Positions 10,798 through 21,764 of a stretch of DNA of 64,000 nt are shown piece by piece. How positions within the stretch are numbered: position 1 is the first letter of the stretch; every line of letters starts with the position of its first letter. The DNA comes from Diplolepis rosae (taxonomy: Eukaryota; Arthropoda; Insecta; Hymenoptera; Diplolepididae). Below the pieces are notes generated by a model. That model had not been told where the DNA came from, made no database searches, and was given only the letters and a program-made list of their open reading frames with translations. The DNA lies in NCBI GenBank assembly GCA_030998225.1, contig JAPYXD010000466.1:1219001-1283000 (forward strand). Direction: 5' to 3'. The translations under genes were made by a program, and so were the position numbers.

Positions 10798-11118
10798 TTA
10801 GCTTTTTTCAACAGCATATGTATTTGTGACCGAGGAAAAAGAATTGTGGGGAGTCTTATAGTTGATTGGTTTAGTTTCAAAATTTTTTGATTCAGAGTTG
10901 TCTGGTGTTGATTTGGTCGAAAAATTTTCAAATTTCCCTTCTTCGACTTTACGAGCAGACTTTGAAATGAATGTTTCTTTCTTCTCTAACAATTGTTTGA
11001 AAAAATTCGAGAACTCAATATCACTTTTAATCTCCGTAACTTCAAAAACTTTCACAAGTGACTTAGTCTTAATTTTTCGGGGACGTTTAAAGGTACGTCT
11101 GAATGAGGGTGAAGACAT
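10798..11118 (-). CDS. Hypothetical 106-residue charged protein, copy 2 of tandem pair
   Basis: The minus-strand frame is open from ATG at 11118 to a stop near 10798. The protein starts MSSPSFRRTFKRPRKIKTKS, passes through EIKSDIEFSNFFKQLLEKKE and SARKVEEGKFENFSTKS, and ends TNTYAVEKS. It is rich in Lys, Glu and Ser, with no recognised domain. Most differences from copy 1 (10724) keep the frame, which favours real or recent coding status, but the sequence could also be a piece of an unrecognised repeat. No promoter or splice signal was identified. Confidence 0.4.
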   Translation of the reverse strand: MSSPSFRRTFKRPRKIKTKSLVKVFEVTEIKSDIEFSNFFKQLLEKKETFISKSARKVEEGKFENFSTKSTPDNSESKNFETKPINYKTPHNSFSSVTNTYAVEKS

Positions 11119-11217
11119 TTAAAAACACAGTTTTTTTTTACAAAATATGACATTTATATTTTTGATTTTGTAAATTGCATAATTTTCTTATTTATTAGGT
11201 TTCTTTCGACTGCATAT

Positions 11218-11990
11218 TTATTTGTGACCCTGCTTCGAGCGACTGGTTATGCTATGAAGGGTTATGTCTTCAAGCAATTTCAGTCCCAGGTATTGGAATT
11301 AATGAAAATAAATTTTATTTTAATATCCTATTTTTGTGTAATTTTGTAAGAAATATTTCAATCCTGATTTTCAGAACTCTAATTTGAGCATAGCCGAACG
11401 TGTAACCGCTTGGCGCTGTACAATGTAACCCTCCTTCGAGCGACTGGTTACGCTATGAAGGATTATATCCTCAAGCAAATTTTGAAATATCAGTAATTAA
11501 AATTTGTTGTAAAATTTATTAAGTTAATCACAAATCTGTTTCTAAAACCGCCTGATACTATTCAATTCAACCCTCCTTCGAGCGACTGGTTACGCTATGA
11601 TTGGTTATATTTTCAAGCAAATTTCAGGCCCAGGGATTGGAATAATTAAAAATAAATTTTATTTTAATATCCTATTTCGTGCGTTGTAGGAAAAATTGCC
11701 ACCCTTATATTCAAAAACTATAATTTAAGGATAGCTGAGCGTGCAATTCTCTGATCGCTTTTTAATATAACTTCCCACGTAAGTGAAAAGCTATATCCTT
11801 AAACAGAATTTTTGGTTACAGTAATCGAAATTTTAGGTATAAATTTTATTCAATTAATTATAAATCTCTTTCTGAGATTCTAGTTTGGGGATAGCTGAGC
11901 GCGCAATTTGCTAGTCGCTGTTTAATATAACTTCCTACAAAGGTGAAAAGCTATATCCCAACACAAATCTCAGTCACAGAAATCGAAATC
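11218..11990. repeat. Degenerate tandem repeats, 145-200 bp period
   Basis: A block reading CTTCGAGCGACTGGTTACGC followed by a sequence like TATATCCTCAAGCAAATTTC recurs near 11228, 11430 and 11574. More diverged forms (ATATAACTTCC ... GAAAAGCTATATCC) occur near 11766 and 11926. The parts between also share an AATAAATTTTATTTTAATATC segment. It is satellite-like and non-coding. Confidence 0.7.
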
Positions 11991-12423
11991 AATAAGAATG
12001 AACTTTTATTTCAAGATCATGTTTTGTGTTTTCAACAAATCGATAATTCGGTCATGAAATTTTAGCCAAGCTAGACTCAAGCACAGAATCTTGGGTAATT
12101 ATGTCATTCACTGAATTTACGATAGCCGAAAATCATAATTTTTGTAATACAAAATTAATTAGGCCTGACTCAAGTCCAACTTCCTGCTTAATTCATGTAA
12201 TTACAAAATTCTGATAATCGTCAAAAAGTTGAGTGTCATTTTTTGTAAACAGAGAAAAAATAAAAGTTAACAACAGTAAAATGAAAGCGCTTCGAATTTT
12301 GCCTTACCCCATGATGGTGAACGTTCGACGAATCCAAAAAGGACTTATAGTCTCTTGGTGCTCAATTTTTTTTCTGTTTAAAACTTGAATTTAATCCTAG
12401 TCAACAAGTGATGAATTTTTGTA
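11991..12423. other. AT-rich spacer, nothing recognised
   Basis: This is non-coding sequence between the tandem repeats and the next transposon. No repeat or ORF stands out. Confidence 0.4.
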
Positions 12424-14852
12424 GTACGGCCATTCCTAGGTAACGGTGGTTACGATGGTACTAGAAAACAGCCTTTTAATTGAACAAATTTAATTGTGAT
12501 TTTCTTGTCTACTTTCATAAAGTTACTACTTAAGTAGCTGCATATAACATAAACATTTCATAAAATTATAATTGGTGTTTTTTGAGGTATCGGTGATTGA
12601 TCACGGTAACGGAGATTACGCGTACGGTTTCTTCTTGTGTCATGCAATTTATTATCCATTAAGCTCTGCGATTTGTGAAAAGATATAATGTTTATGTTTT
12701 TCAACTGAACTTATGAAGTGTGCGTTGCTATGGAGAATCCTTGTCTTTAACAAAAAAGTCTATTTTTCTCATAAAAAAAAGTTTAAAATGGTAACGGAGG
12801 TTACGTTTAATAGTACCAGAGGTTACGAGTACGATACGAGTAACATATTTTGACTCCCGCAGGAGAAATGATCAATATAAAAGAGAGTTTTTAATAAATT
12901 TTTTTTATTATTCAAAAACTTCAATTTTATAAAACTGAGAAGTCGATGTCTGAGCAGCAAGAATGTGCCTTGCATCAGATTTTCGGAACGCATGAAATAA
13001 CGAAAAAACCCAATTTCGTTCCTTCGCTCGATATGTATTCAATTTTCCGAACTTTGTCAAATCTCGAAGCCAACAATTTTTTATTCACTTGAACATCTTT
13101 TTCAAGAACAAACAGTATCGTAGGTTTCTTACAAAAAATTTTCGCAGCGCTGTAATACTCTTTAGCCGTATGCAGATGCAAATTCACTGATTTCACTTTT
13201 GTCCAAATCGTATTTTTTATGGAAGCACCATCTCCGTCGACGGCGCATTTGCCGTGGGATGCAGCAAATGTATCCCACTCGACAAAGAGAAACCCAAGTC
13301 CTCGTCTAAATAGCACAGATTGGAAATCGTGAATTTGCTTCTGAACTGATTTGCTGCATTATCTAAAAAAATTTCAGACGCAAAACTTTGGGATAATTTT
13401 GCTTTATCCTTGTAGCAATGACTTTAAGACAGCTCCAAACTGCGTACTTAGAATGATTTAGGTCGTCACTTATTATGGCAAGAGACTCAACTTGTCTCAT
13501 ATACAAAATGCAACAAGTGAAAGTCGTCACTGGTTTTTTTTTTTCCAATGTGCGCTTTGGATTTTGTTTTGAAAACTCAAGTTGGCGTTCTCTGAAAAAT
13601 CAATTTGAACAACATCATCCTCGTTTTCTGCCAAATTTTTGCAAGCTTCGAAATAATTGCTTTGAACTTTTTTTATGAAACAGTGTTTATTAAAATTTGG
13701 TAATTCCTTATTCAACCAAGCAATGAAGTCTATGACTGAAATGTTTTCTTCGACAACTTGCAAAAATCCGTCGACGTTTTTCCATCGTTGCACCGGTATT
13801 GATACTTGTAAATTTATATCTATCGAAAGAAAAACCTGAGAATCGAATTGACAACCCGAGCAATTGTTCAACATACAGTTTTCGTCATCCACATTGCAGC
13901 ACATTTGAGACAAATATATCTTGTAGTCATATGGAAAATCCTCGCAATTAGCATACAACGCTTCAGTAAGAAACGAAAAATTGAGGTGTTTCTAACACAC
14001 ATACACGTTAAATGGAGTTTTGCCTGCAGGTAACACGAATTGCGGTCGATGTTTCAAAAAGAGTGTTTTTGAGCGTTTTACTTGTGGCTGTTGCTTTGTA
14101 AATTCAAAATACGCATCCATAATGTTCATTAGCATGTGACGTATTGCAATTTTCTCGCGCTTTCCTGTTGTTGGATCCTTGATCCGTCACGCTTTCCAGT
14201 AGCTTGGCGGCTGATTGCATCAGTGCAAAAAAATTCCTGAACTATTTGTTTGACTTCGTCGTTGGGAGAGCTGCTTTTTCTTGATTCTTTATTCTCGGGA
14301 TATAACAAAACAACTTCTGGTAGCGTCTTCTTCATAATTTCTTAAACAGCTCGGCGTTTTGTCGGACTTTGCAGAAGTGAAGCAATTTCTTTTTGAAGAG
14401 CCTTCCCAAATGTTTGTGGGTACTTTTAAGTACATTTTTTCTCTCCAATATAAAAGCTTTTCTGGTTTTTTGGTAACGGAGGTTACGCGCAAACTAGATT
14501 GAACAAATATATTATAAAACATATAAATAACTTACGAGTTATTGGTTTTTATGAACAATCATAATGTCAATAATCACACCAAAGCGTATGTAACCTTAAT
14601 CTTCATATTTGTCCCATACTAGAAAATTTAAGCTTACCAAAATTATATAGTATAAACACGCGTACATGCCCCGCCATCTCCTGAATCATTTCATTAGCCG
14701 CGGAAAGCAATACAAATTGGAAATTTTTTAAACTCCTTCTTCTTACCACTAAGATAAGGCACCATTTGATTGCAAAATTATTACAATTTATCAAAATGAA
14801 AATATTAAAAATTATGGCTTACGGTTTCACCTCACCGGGAATGGCCGAGTAC
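12424..14852 (-). mobile_element. DDE-type DNA transposon carcass with GTAACGGAGGTTAC subterminal motifs
   Basis: Short inverted ends resembling TAC(TC)GGCCATTCC lie at 12425-12438 and about 14838-14852. Inside them the imperfect palindrome GTAACGGAGGTTAC (or a variant) recurs near 12441, 12605, 12790, 12818 and 14473, probably as transposase-binding sites. The minus strand carries a broken transposase. No clear target duplication was seen, so the outer limits are approximate. Confidence 0.65.
12975..14480 (-). pseudogene. DDE-type transposase remnant (SHGK family)
   Basis: Minus-strand coding pieces in order are: a basic segment with SPTKRRAV near 14370-14460; a NDEVKQIVQEFF and ATGKRDGSR region (14150-14300); RHMLMNIMDAYFEF leading to FNVYVC followed by a stop (about 13993); a Cys-rich segment (SQMCCNVDDENCMLNNCSGC); IDFSENANLSFQNKIQSAHW (13958-13545); a frame change at an 11-T run (13534-13544); SDDLNHSKYAVW; a stop before DNAANQFRSKF; and FAASHGKCAVDGDG with a C-terminal part ending near 12975. 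Acidic residues in DFSEN, SDDLNH and DNAANQF are the likely catalytic set. The family is common in insect and cnidarian genomes. Its superfamily name is not certain to me. Confidence 0.75.
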
Positions 14853-16315
14853 CAGATTATACTGGTTAATATATTTACTAGTTAATATATTTTTTCTAGT
14901 GCACTTTAGTGGGGGTTTTCGCCCACTCCACAACTTGTTGATTTTGTGAATTATGTAATTATGAATATAATTTTCTCATTTCGAGAACAACTACATATTT
15001 AAAAAGTTTAATATTTTGTAATGATTTTCTGAAATCCTTAATGTCGAGTATTAGGCGAAAATGTCATGGTGAGAAAAAATACTTTTGAAAAAAATTTTCC
15101 CTAGGAATGAATGCAAAATGGGTTGCTGATTGCTGTAACATTAGATCCATGTAAAATTTTGTTTGATTTTTTTGCAACAGATTTTTTTTTTAATTAACTT
15201 GAATGTTGGAGAGACACTGCTGCTCTAAAAATGTTTTCATGATTCGAAAGGAATTTCATGGTTGAAAACCTTTTGTCGATCCCATTGCAAGATTTGCCTA
15301 TAATGTCGTTACCAAAGAGATCTAATTGCAGCCACTATTACTCAAGTAGCAATTAAGCCTTCCTCCCAGGGGTCATGCATCGACTCGGATCTCCGACAAA
15401 ACAAGGTAGTAGTAAAAGCCGCGTTTCCGAGTATCTTAAAGTGCATGCACTAAGATAAACTAATCGGCTATGCCAAATAAAACTTGGCTACCTCATGTAA
15501 CGTCATACAATAATTTATAATTTTACAACTCAGAAAAATGTAATTAATCTAAATCATTTGTTAATTTTTACATTCTAATCGAATATGATAAAATATTAGA
15601 TTTGTGTAAAATTTGATATCTACTTGTTTAAAAAATTTTGAAACCATGATATAATTGTTCCTATAGAATTTATCTATTGAACTGAAATTTAAAGTTACAG
15701 TTTAAATTTCAAAGTTACAGTTACAGTACTTTAAAACCTGATAAAAATCGATAATCAAATTTCACTTTCCAGTCAAACTATTCAAGATACCAAAAAATGT
15801 TATCAGAATTCAAAATTGTTTACTTGAAAGAGATTTACACATTTAAAAAATAAAATTTGTATTTTCATATTAATTAATAGAAATATGAAAATAACGTTAG
15901 AATGAAAAATTATTTGTTTATAGAAAAGGTCTACTAACACGCATCTAAGAATTTTTTCAAATAATGTATATTTATCGTTTCAATAAAAAAATATCATTGT
16001 AAATGAAAACTTATGTTTAAGCCAAACTATGTTAGGTATGAAAAAACATTAGAATACAAAATTATTTGTTCGAAAGAGGTCCACAAATTATCATTTGTAC
16101 AATTTTCAGTAAGATATGTAGTTTTTGTTTCATTTTAAAAAAACCACTGGAAATATATCATCCTGTTTTTTAGCCAAAATATGCAATGTACAAAAAAATT
16201 GAAGGCAAATTATTTGCCTTAAAATTATCTACGAATTTCACAAGGATTATTTTATTATTGCGCGTGTAACTTTCATTTTGATTATGACAAATGTTATTAA
16301 AAATATTTTAAAAAT
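14853..16315. other. AT-rich intergenic sequence
   Basis: No ORF, inverted repeat or known element was recognised. A short direct repeat (AAAGTTACAG, twice or more) occurs near 15693-15722. Confidence 0.4.
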
Positions 16316-16513
16316 TTGAAAATCTTTCTGTGGAAAAAAAGACGCTTTCGACTGCGCTGGGATTCGAGCCGACCGGCAATCAAAAGACCTGAGCTTGAAT
16401 CCCAGCGCATTAGAAAGCGTCTTTTTTTCCACAGAAAGATTTTCAAATTCTTTAAATATTGAATTCATTTGCATTTATTCGCGATATAAGAGCTTGAAAT
16501 TGTCTACGAAGAC
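16316..16513. repeat. Inverted pair of tRNA-derived SINE copies forming a long hairpin
   Basis: The left arm 16316-16368 (minus orientation) and right arm 16393-16445 (plus) are nearly perfect inverses. Both contain the SINE signature GACGCTTTCGACTGCGCTGG / CCAGCGCA...GAAAGCGTC and the T-run with TTCCACAGAAAGATTTTCAA. Only 24 bp separates the arms. The right copy continues to 16513 with the same GATATAAGAG...TGTCTACGA tail found at the end of the window. Confidence 0.85.
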
Positions 16514-17830
16514 ACCTGTCGGGAACACATCCTATCTGATTCGTGACTAGTGATCCTCCGATAATGTAGGCAGTGACAAAAATTTCAAACTCAACTAATT
16601 AATTTGAAGTTATTAAAAATAATTAATTCCATTTCTTTTCTTTAAAACGCGAGAACCAGGTCCTTCTCATTACCTCAAAAGTTATACGCACTGAAGAACT
16701 CATTGCTGAAATGGCGTTGTAGGAAAATGTTCCATTAAGAAGTTGTTCACTGAATAATATGAAATTAAAATAAAGGATTACATATTAGGATATTACAAAA
16801 ATATAAGTGGTTCAGCACTTTGTCCTCCCTTGGAACACTTAATTAATTACCACTTTAAAAACTGTTTGAGCTGTTATTTTATAAATATTCTGAGGAAAAA
16901 ATTTTAATTCCGTTATTTTTCGAATAAATTAAAAATTTGTAAAATGTCCTATTAATTAATAATTACTGTAGATCAAAGTTTAATGCAGTTTTTTTTCAAG
17001 TACACTGCTGGCAAAAACTTAAGAAATAATTTATTTAATTTTATTATCTTTGAACGAAGATTATTCTTATTCTAAATTAAAGAAAATATTTCTGAAAGTC
17101 ACATTACGTATGTACTATGCGACTGCGCAGACATTTATTTCTTTAGTTTAAAGAAAAAAAGCAATAAAGAAATTTCTTTAAATCAAAGAAACTTTTCTTT
17201 AACCGTATATTTTTTAATGAACCTCTCATTTATTAACTGCTAATTAGAAGTGTTGAAAAATTAAATAAGTTTTATAAACAAATGGCTCTACTTAGAAAAT
17301 GAGAGATTAATTCAAAAAGTAAAGGTGGTAGAGTCTTTTGAAATTTTTTCAAAAAGAAAATGAGCCATTATTCCTTAATATTCTATCATTTTGAAAGAAT
17401 ATCTCGTGAAAACTTGTAAAGAAGTGCATTGAACTTTGACCTACAGTAATTGTTATTAAAAGAGACATTTCTAATATTTTTTCCCAAGGGCTCTCTAGTC
17501 ACGGTGAAACTTCTTTAAGACACAAGTTTTTTTCATGCGTACTTATAGAATTATTTCTCCTTCTTCAAGCAAGAATGTTTTTTAATCAAAATGAGAAAGA
17601 TTAAGTTTTTATATTTAAGCTGTGTATCATTAAACTTCTGGTGCTCAATGTTGCACAGATGCAACATCAACTTTGAGAATTCGTCAAACATTTTGAACAT
17701 ATTGAAACATCGAAAAATCAATTCCCAGGCTTCAAAGTGTTTCTAATAGCTATTTTTTTATATCAGAATGGTGAAATAAAATATCCACATGGAATTCCAA
17801 TTTTTTTTAAACTGGGATCAAAATGTGAAC
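16514..17830. other. AT-rich intergenic sequence
   Basis: Non-coding. The only structure noted is an imperfect inverted, CTTTA/TAAAG-rich stretch around 17130-17205. Confidence 0.35.
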
Positions 17831-18059
17831 GTTAGAGGGTTAATAAATGAAAACGTGTAAGAAAAAAAGATAGGCTTTCAATTAGAATCTGGTACCTATA
17901 TCCGATTAGCCTTGAGTTGGGGAAGAATCGACCCTCTGAGAAAACATGACAATAGAGGCGGCGAAGCCCAATCATAAAGTGATTCGCCGTTGGCAAAGTG
18001 CAATCTGAATAAAATATACGATAGAATCGATAAATAAAGGACAATGTTCTTTTCACTGC

Positions 18060-18116
18060 GAACTGCAAGAAGAGGGAGAGGTAGAGAGAGAAAGAGAGAG
18101 GAAGGGGTGGGGGAGT
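18060..18116 (+). repeat. Purine-rich (GA) low-complexity tract
   Basis: About 55 bp consist almost only of A and G, dominated by GAGAGAGA and GGGG runs. Confidence 0.8.
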
Positions 18117-21100
18117 TGCCAACTAAGGATATATCCAATTTCTATATTTAAATTAAGATTTTGTTTCATCATACATGATTTATCGAAAAATGTTCGATGG
18201 TTCACTTGGCTGTGTGATCTGACTTTTATTATGGTTATTTAACTGATAAAGAGGAAATTTTGTCTGTACATTTGGCACAATGAGGAGGTATTCTTTTGTT
18301 CCTCACTTCAACCCTCATCCCCATTCTGATCAACGATCTCCGTACTAGCAAGCAACTCGTCGACAAAGAGGCTCCTTCTATGCAAATTAAATGTTGTTTC
18401 CATAACCATTCGTCCGTTCCATTGAGTGAGGTTCGGTTCGCCCATTCGGTTCGCCCATTCGTTCGCTTGGTTCTTTGTCATCAAGGTAAAGGGGACTTTC
18501 ACAAGGGGCCGCAGCATTCGCTACTCGCCCAACCACCCGCCACAAAACTCTCCGCACTCTTTCTCTCACCCCCATATTTCACCCCTACGGCCCTTCTCAT
18601 CCCTCGATTCTCTCACTGTGCTTCTCATGGATTTCAATAAACGAAAGCTCCTCTGAGCATATGCTATTAATCAAAGGAAACTCTTCGCAGCCAACAAAAT
18701 CAATTTCTCTCTTTTTGTTCCGAGACTAACTAGCCAAATAAACGTCCTTGATTTACAAATTTTCTACATAATTTGACTACACTCAAATCATTTATATTTG
18801 CCTTCAATATAACAGATCTTTTTTACGGAAAACAAGAAGAATTCAAGAACTAAATTTATTAGTTTTCAAAAACCTTAAAACTTTAAACAAAGTAACACTA
18901 TATGCTATTGGAACATAATATTGTTCGAGTTGCGTTCTTTTTGGAACGCCAGAACTTGGATTAAATTTACATCATATTAAACGGCAAGTATCCTGCAGCT
19001 CTTGAGAGGGACAAGAAATCATTAAATGGAAGCCTGTCTCGAAAGAGCAGGTTGAAGCACGACTCGATGTCTTATAACCGGTCATCATCCAACCTTTATT
19101 TACCGTCCGAAGTATGACTATTCATACATTTATAACCGTGGATAGAACCAACTCAGGAGTATAACCACCCATCGGTTAATCGTGGATGTCGCAGCCATTG
19201 TAATTAATCGGCAATCGCGGCCACCTCAACTTCTACCAAGCAAATCGCTCTTGAATAATTCCAGTGCTTATCGCTTATTACAGTAAAGTGATCAGTATGG
19301 AAGTTGCGACAGAAGAAAAGCAACTATAGTTCGAGATCAATGCTTCTCTTGAAAAGCTTTTACGCGCACTAAATCCAGAACCTGTTCCAGTGTCTGTCTG
19401 TTGATCAATCTTGTTAATTAACACTCGTCCGAGGCCGATGAAAGACAAGATGAAAATTCCAGCATCTTGCCCCATCCTTCATCTTCAATTATCAAACGAT
19501 TTGAACGACTTTTTAGAACTGAAGAGTATTTAACTCTTGATAAAGATGTGCGAAACTATATTTTAGAATTTTTGCTGTTTTACATGCTTTTATTTGCATA
19601 TTAGTTTTTTTACTGTTCAAATTGATAAAATTGTTAAAAACGAAATTTCCAAAATATGTAGACGATTTATATTTTTCGTATCGCTGAATTCGAATTTGAC
19701 CTTAGTATTTTAAAATTTCATAATGCAAATTGATAAATCTGATATTTTGAACTAGCATCTAAGATCATTCGCATCGATCAGAGATTATACCTGTATTTCT
19801 AGTTTATTCTATCCTGAATTTTCAAAAAATCTTGAATAAGCAAACTTTCAAACATTTTACAACTTCTTGAGCAAAATAGCCGAATTTTATGAATTTTATG
19901 ATGTAATAGAAAATCATACTGTCTGACATTTTTTCTATGACAAAAACACACTATGAAAAAATAATGAGACGCAATAGAATGCTCCGCATGGATTCAAATA
20001 AAATCTTGAACCTTCTACCTTTAAGATACATAGCGATGAGCCGATTTTGATATACCTCGTCAGAGTTTATATATTCAAAACAACTTTCAACTATCGATAT
20101 GTTTTGTACATACTTCATAAGAAATATATGAAAAACAAGTGACTTCCAAAAATGCAGTAACAGCGTCATTGTATCCAACCGATTAATTGAAAGAAGTGGC
20201 GAGCTTTGTTGCGCTGGAATCGGCGAGCGCCAGGTTGAAAAACTTATGTTAAAACATCTCTGTCTACCCTGATGGAGTATTTTGGATTCTAGATTTGTGA
20301 TCAACAGGAAAAAAACTATCCAAATTACCTTCCCTTTTTTGTCACAATAAAATATATTGCTTTATACGTTTTTAAATAATGTAATACCTTTTAATTCTAA
20401 AAAGTCGTTCAAATCATGTAATAATTGAAGGTGCAGACTTACTCATAGGATAAGAAGATAATCTATTTCTTCATCACTCAAAAATTCCATATGAAAATGC
20501 ATTTCCAGCTCCTTTATCTGGTTTCATGTTCCAGAATTCAAATTATAGTTCGTGAAAGTGACTTCTTGACCAGGAGGGAAACTAGTATGAAAATGGCAGA
20601 TTTCCGTTGAGAATCAACGTTTGTTTACCGAAAGTAATCAGGCGACATCAAACGAGTCGATCATCAAGTAGAATTGTTTACTCAGCAAGCTACCCCAAGT
20701 TCCTGTTGGCTCGAGGGGCACGGTCCCGTGGGTCATAGGCGACCTAGGTGGGCCACTGACCCCATCTTTGTCACAACAATAATGTTAATTTAATCCCCGA
20801 CCCTTGAACCACTACCTCTCCCGGCGACAATTTGCTGGCACACAAAAAGAGTTGACAAGATGAAAGGGAAATTGAGCCTATTGACACAGGAACATCCCTA
20901 CGAGCTTCCCTAAGTTAGACTTTCGTCCCATGAAGCTGATTATCTCAGGGATCACGAATGGGTTTTGTACATATTCTTTTTATGCAGATCGAACAAAATG
21001 AATAGATTTGAAAAGAGATACATTAATACTTACCCTATACTTGCAGCACGTTAGAGACAATGTGCTTCGCAATCAAAAGCACTGTCTTTGGATCTTCAGA

Positions 21101-21197
21101 ATGTCTGGTTTTTTTACTTTAGAGTATCGGAACTTCGTCATACAGTATTAACTATCAAGCTTTCAGTTAAATTGTTAGTTATTATAAATTTAATATG
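18117..21197. other. Mixed intergenic sequence without a recognised gene
   Basis: Base composition alternates between AT-rich blocks and a few more complex, less AT-rich blocks (about 18290-18660, 18990-19280, 20560-20920). A short direct repeat (CGGTTCGCCCATT) occurs at 18430-18460. The ORFs seen overlap on both strands and show no family resemblance. The complex blocks could be conserved non-coding or single-copy DNA, which cannot be judged without comparison. Confidence 0.35.
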
Positions 21198-21764
21198 CCA
21201 CCGGCTCGCAAACTCGTTTTTTCGCTACAGTAGTATATCGCAATGTAGTATATTGCGCTACAGAGGAATGAAATGTAAAAATTGAACTGCGCATGAGCCT
21301 ATAGCCATGCAACGGAGCACAATCTTCTTCTTCTGCGTACAGCGTAAGCACCTTACTGGGAAAGCCTTGTATACTTGAACTGCGCATGCGTCTATTAAAA
21401 TCCATTACTACTACACAAGATCGATAAAATCAAAATGGCCGGGACTAGTCGTGACATATCAAGTATAATGATTAGCGCCGCAAACAACTACAATACTAGA
21501 TTAGATTCGAGTGTACGCATGAAAACTCGTATACGCACCGAAGTCACATAAAATAGAATACGTGCCAATGCTCACAATTCAGGAAATTACGAAACTCGCG
21601 ACAAGGCTCGCAGGACTGATCGCGCCTCGGCTTCGTCTCGGCTTTGCCTCAGCTATGTCTCACCTACGCCTCGACTACGCCTTGGCTTCGATCTCCTGCG
21701 AGCATTGTCGCTCGTCACGCAATAACCCTCATTGTGCGCCTAGGCACGTAATATACTATTTCCT
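21198..21764 (+). repeat. Non-autonomous dispersed repeat, copy 1 of 3
   Basis: It shares order and sequence with 30415-30940 and, inverted, with 52876-53228. Landmarks are ATTGAACTGCGCATG, a CAAAATGGCCG block, a GAATCGAGTGTACGC-like block, GACTGATCGCGCCTCGGCTT, and the end CGCCTAGGCACGTAATATAC. It contains an 11-bp degenerate array at 21624-21692. Confidence 0.85.
21624..21692 (+). repeat. Degenerate 11-bp tandem array inside the dispersed repeat
   Basis: Six units of the form CTCGGCTTCGT (variants CTCGGCTTTGC, CTCAGCTATGT, CTCACCTACGC, CTCGACTACGC) sit between CTCGCAGG and CCTGCGAG, which can pair. The number of units differs in the other two copies. Confidence 0.85.

Larger units (their letters stand above)
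8984..11217. repeat. Two tandem copies of a unit of about 395 bp, copy 1 split by a transposon
   Basis: The unit starts with TATTTGTGACCGAGGAAAAA at 8984 and again at 10818, and the lead TATTTGTGACC recurs at 11218. After subtracting the 1440-bp insertion and its TA, copy 1 is about 392 bp and copy 2 about 400 bp. Both carry the same minus-strand ORF. Confidence 0.85.

Noticed and set aside
18296..18656. Overlapping ORFs of 60-114 codons on both strands in a C-rich stretch
   Set aside because: No recognisable domain, several overlapping frames and low-complexity composition; not supported as a gene.
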